Shown piece by piece: positions 4,738-5,374 of a DNA stretch of 5,374 bases (within the stretch, counting starts at the first letter, position 1; each line of letters starts with the position of its first letter). The position numbers and the translations under genes are program-made. Source of the stretch: Alistipes sp. CAG:831 (GTDB lineage: Bacteria > Bacteroidota > Bacteroidia > Bacteroidales > UBA932); assembly GCA_000432775.1 (NCBI GenBank), contig HF990406.1, positions 4,710 to 10,083 on the forward strand, given 5' to 3'. The notes under the pieces were generated by a model, which searched no databases, was not told where the DNA came from, and saw nothing but the letters and a program-made list of their open reading frames with translations.

Positions 4738-5374
4738 ATGGAAAGTAAGAAAGAACTTCGCAAATTGATATCGATGCGCAAGAAACAGGTGCCCGTTGAG
4801 GAGCGTCGCCGCAGGTCGGTGCCGGTGATGGAGAGGCTGATGGGGCTGCCGCGCTTCCGTCGGGCGCAGAATATTCTGTTCTACTGGGCAATGCAGGATG
4901 AGGTGTCCACTCAGGATGCGGTGATTTCCTGTGCCGCCGCCGGGAAAAATGTGTTTCTGCCGGTGGTGGACGGAGAGATGCTGAGGATCAGACGGTTCTC
5001 AGGGCGGGCTGCATTGGTGCCGGGCGAGTCGTATTCGATTCCGGAGCCGGTGGAGGGCTCGGAGGAGGTGCGTATCTCCGATATCGATCTGGTCGTGGTG
5101 CCCGGAGTGGCCTTCGATATGGAAGGCGGCCGGATGGGACGCGGCAAAGGCTTTTACGACAGGCTGCTCGGGGAGGTACGTGGAGATGGTGCCGGGCCGT
5201 ACAAGGTCGGAGTCTGCTTCGATTTCCAGGTCGTCGATGCCGTGCCGCGCGAACCTCACGATATGCTGATGGATGCGGTGGTATGCGAGACCCGCACTGA
5301 GATCATCCGCAATGACAACCGGGTCTGCTCCGTGTTCGGCATCCGCTATCCGATAGTGGCGGGGGGGGGGGGGG
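4738..5374 (+). CDS. ygfA: 5-formyltetrahydrofolate cyclo-ligase (MTHFS), open at the right edge
   Basis: From the ATG at 4738 the frame stays open for 212 codons to the end of the window. The protein starts MESKKELRKLISMRKKQVP, the basic N-terminal helix of this family, followed by QNILFYWAMQDEVST (44-58). The diagnostic motif VPGVAFDMEGGRMGRGKGFY (121-140) then provides the glycine-rich ATP/phosphate and substrate loop. The enzyme (YgfA/Fau; MTHFS) uses ATP to turn 5-formyl-tetrahydrofolate into 5,10-methenyl-tetrahydrofolate in the cytoplasm, returning a stored folate to one-carbon metabolism. PHDMLMDAVVCE (about 171-182) is close to the usual C-terminus, since many homologues are about 180-200 residues long, yet no stop follows. 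The frame continues through a run of 14 G that would encode glycines. The real end is therefore outside the window or obscured by that run. The leader has no Shine-Dalgarno site. The function is secure; the C-terminus is not. Confidence 0.93.
   Translation, partial: MESKKELRKLISMRKKQVPVEERRRRSVPVMERLMGLPRFRRAQNILFYWAMQDEVSTQDAVISCAAAGKNVFLPVVDGEMLRIRRFSGRAALVPGESYSIPEPVEGSEEVRISDIDLVVVPGVAFDMEGGRMGRGKGFYDRLLGEVRGDGAGPYKVGVCFDFQVVDAVPREPHDMLMDAVVCETRTEIIRNDNRVCSVFGIRYPIVAGGGG
5361..5374. repeat. Poly-G run of 14 at the right edge
   Basis: The last 14 bases are all G, directly after GTGGC, in frame with the cyclo-ligase gene. No other homopolymer of this length occurs in the window. Its place at the very end suggests a contig-end sequencing artefact (dark-cycle G calls), but a genuine slippage-prone tract cannot be excluded from this sequence alone. 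Confidence 0.9.

Noticed and set aside
4014..4748. A 244-codon open frame on the plus strand, antisense to queH
   Set aside because: All QueH motifs are on the minus strand; this frame is a shadow of it and would run across the start of the folate gene.

Overview
The window looks like chromosome of a fairly GC-rich member of the Bacteroidota, most likely Bacteroidales (an Alistipes/Rikenellaceae-like organism is possible, but this is a weak guess). The evidence is A/T-rich leaders mostly lacking Shine-Dalgarno sites, candidate promoters of the TTTG / TAnnTTTG type, an ECF promoter pair of the GTAAC...CGTC type, and a DUF6249-like membrane protein. Seven genes are visible, five on the minus strand and two on the plus strand. 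No RNA gene, CRISPR array, IS element or phage gene was seen.

Left part (1-1325): an ECF sigma factor gene (minus strand) is followed after 13 bp by the start of a small single-pass membrane protein that runs off the left edge and has the layout of an anti-sigma factor. Divergent from the sigma gene is a 130-residue three-helix membrane protein (DUF6249-like). The gap between them holds two outward-facing copies of the same 11-base element, each followed 14-15 bases later by CGTC. I read them as a pair of ECF promoters, so the sigma factor probably drives both its own operon and the divergent membrane gene. This is the most interesting regulatory unit here.

Middle part (1328-1925): a complete ParD/ParE-type toxin-antitoxin pair on the minus strand, with an 8-bp overlap between the genes. 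It is preceded by a 52-bp nested palindrome with perfect 15-bp outer arms. A candidate promoter lies inside the palindrome, which ends 5 bases before the antitoxin start, as expected for an autoregulatory operator.

Right part (1941-5374): a 682-residue predicted lipoprotein with a gluzincin zinc-peptidase motif lies 21 bp downstream of queH (epoxyqueuosine reductase, tRNA queuosine synthesis), and both are on the minus strand. Divergent from queH, across 58 bp, is a 5-formyltetrahydrofolate cyclo-ligase gene (folate salvage). Its reading frame runs off the right edge through a run of 14 G. That run is either a contig-end artefact or, less likely, a real homopolymer tract.

Most of the window is ordinary housekeeping or accessory content. 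The points that deserve attention are the divergent ECF promoter pair, the palindromic operator of the toxin-antitoxin unit, the poorly characterised lipoprotein peptidase, and the G-tract at the end of the folate gene.
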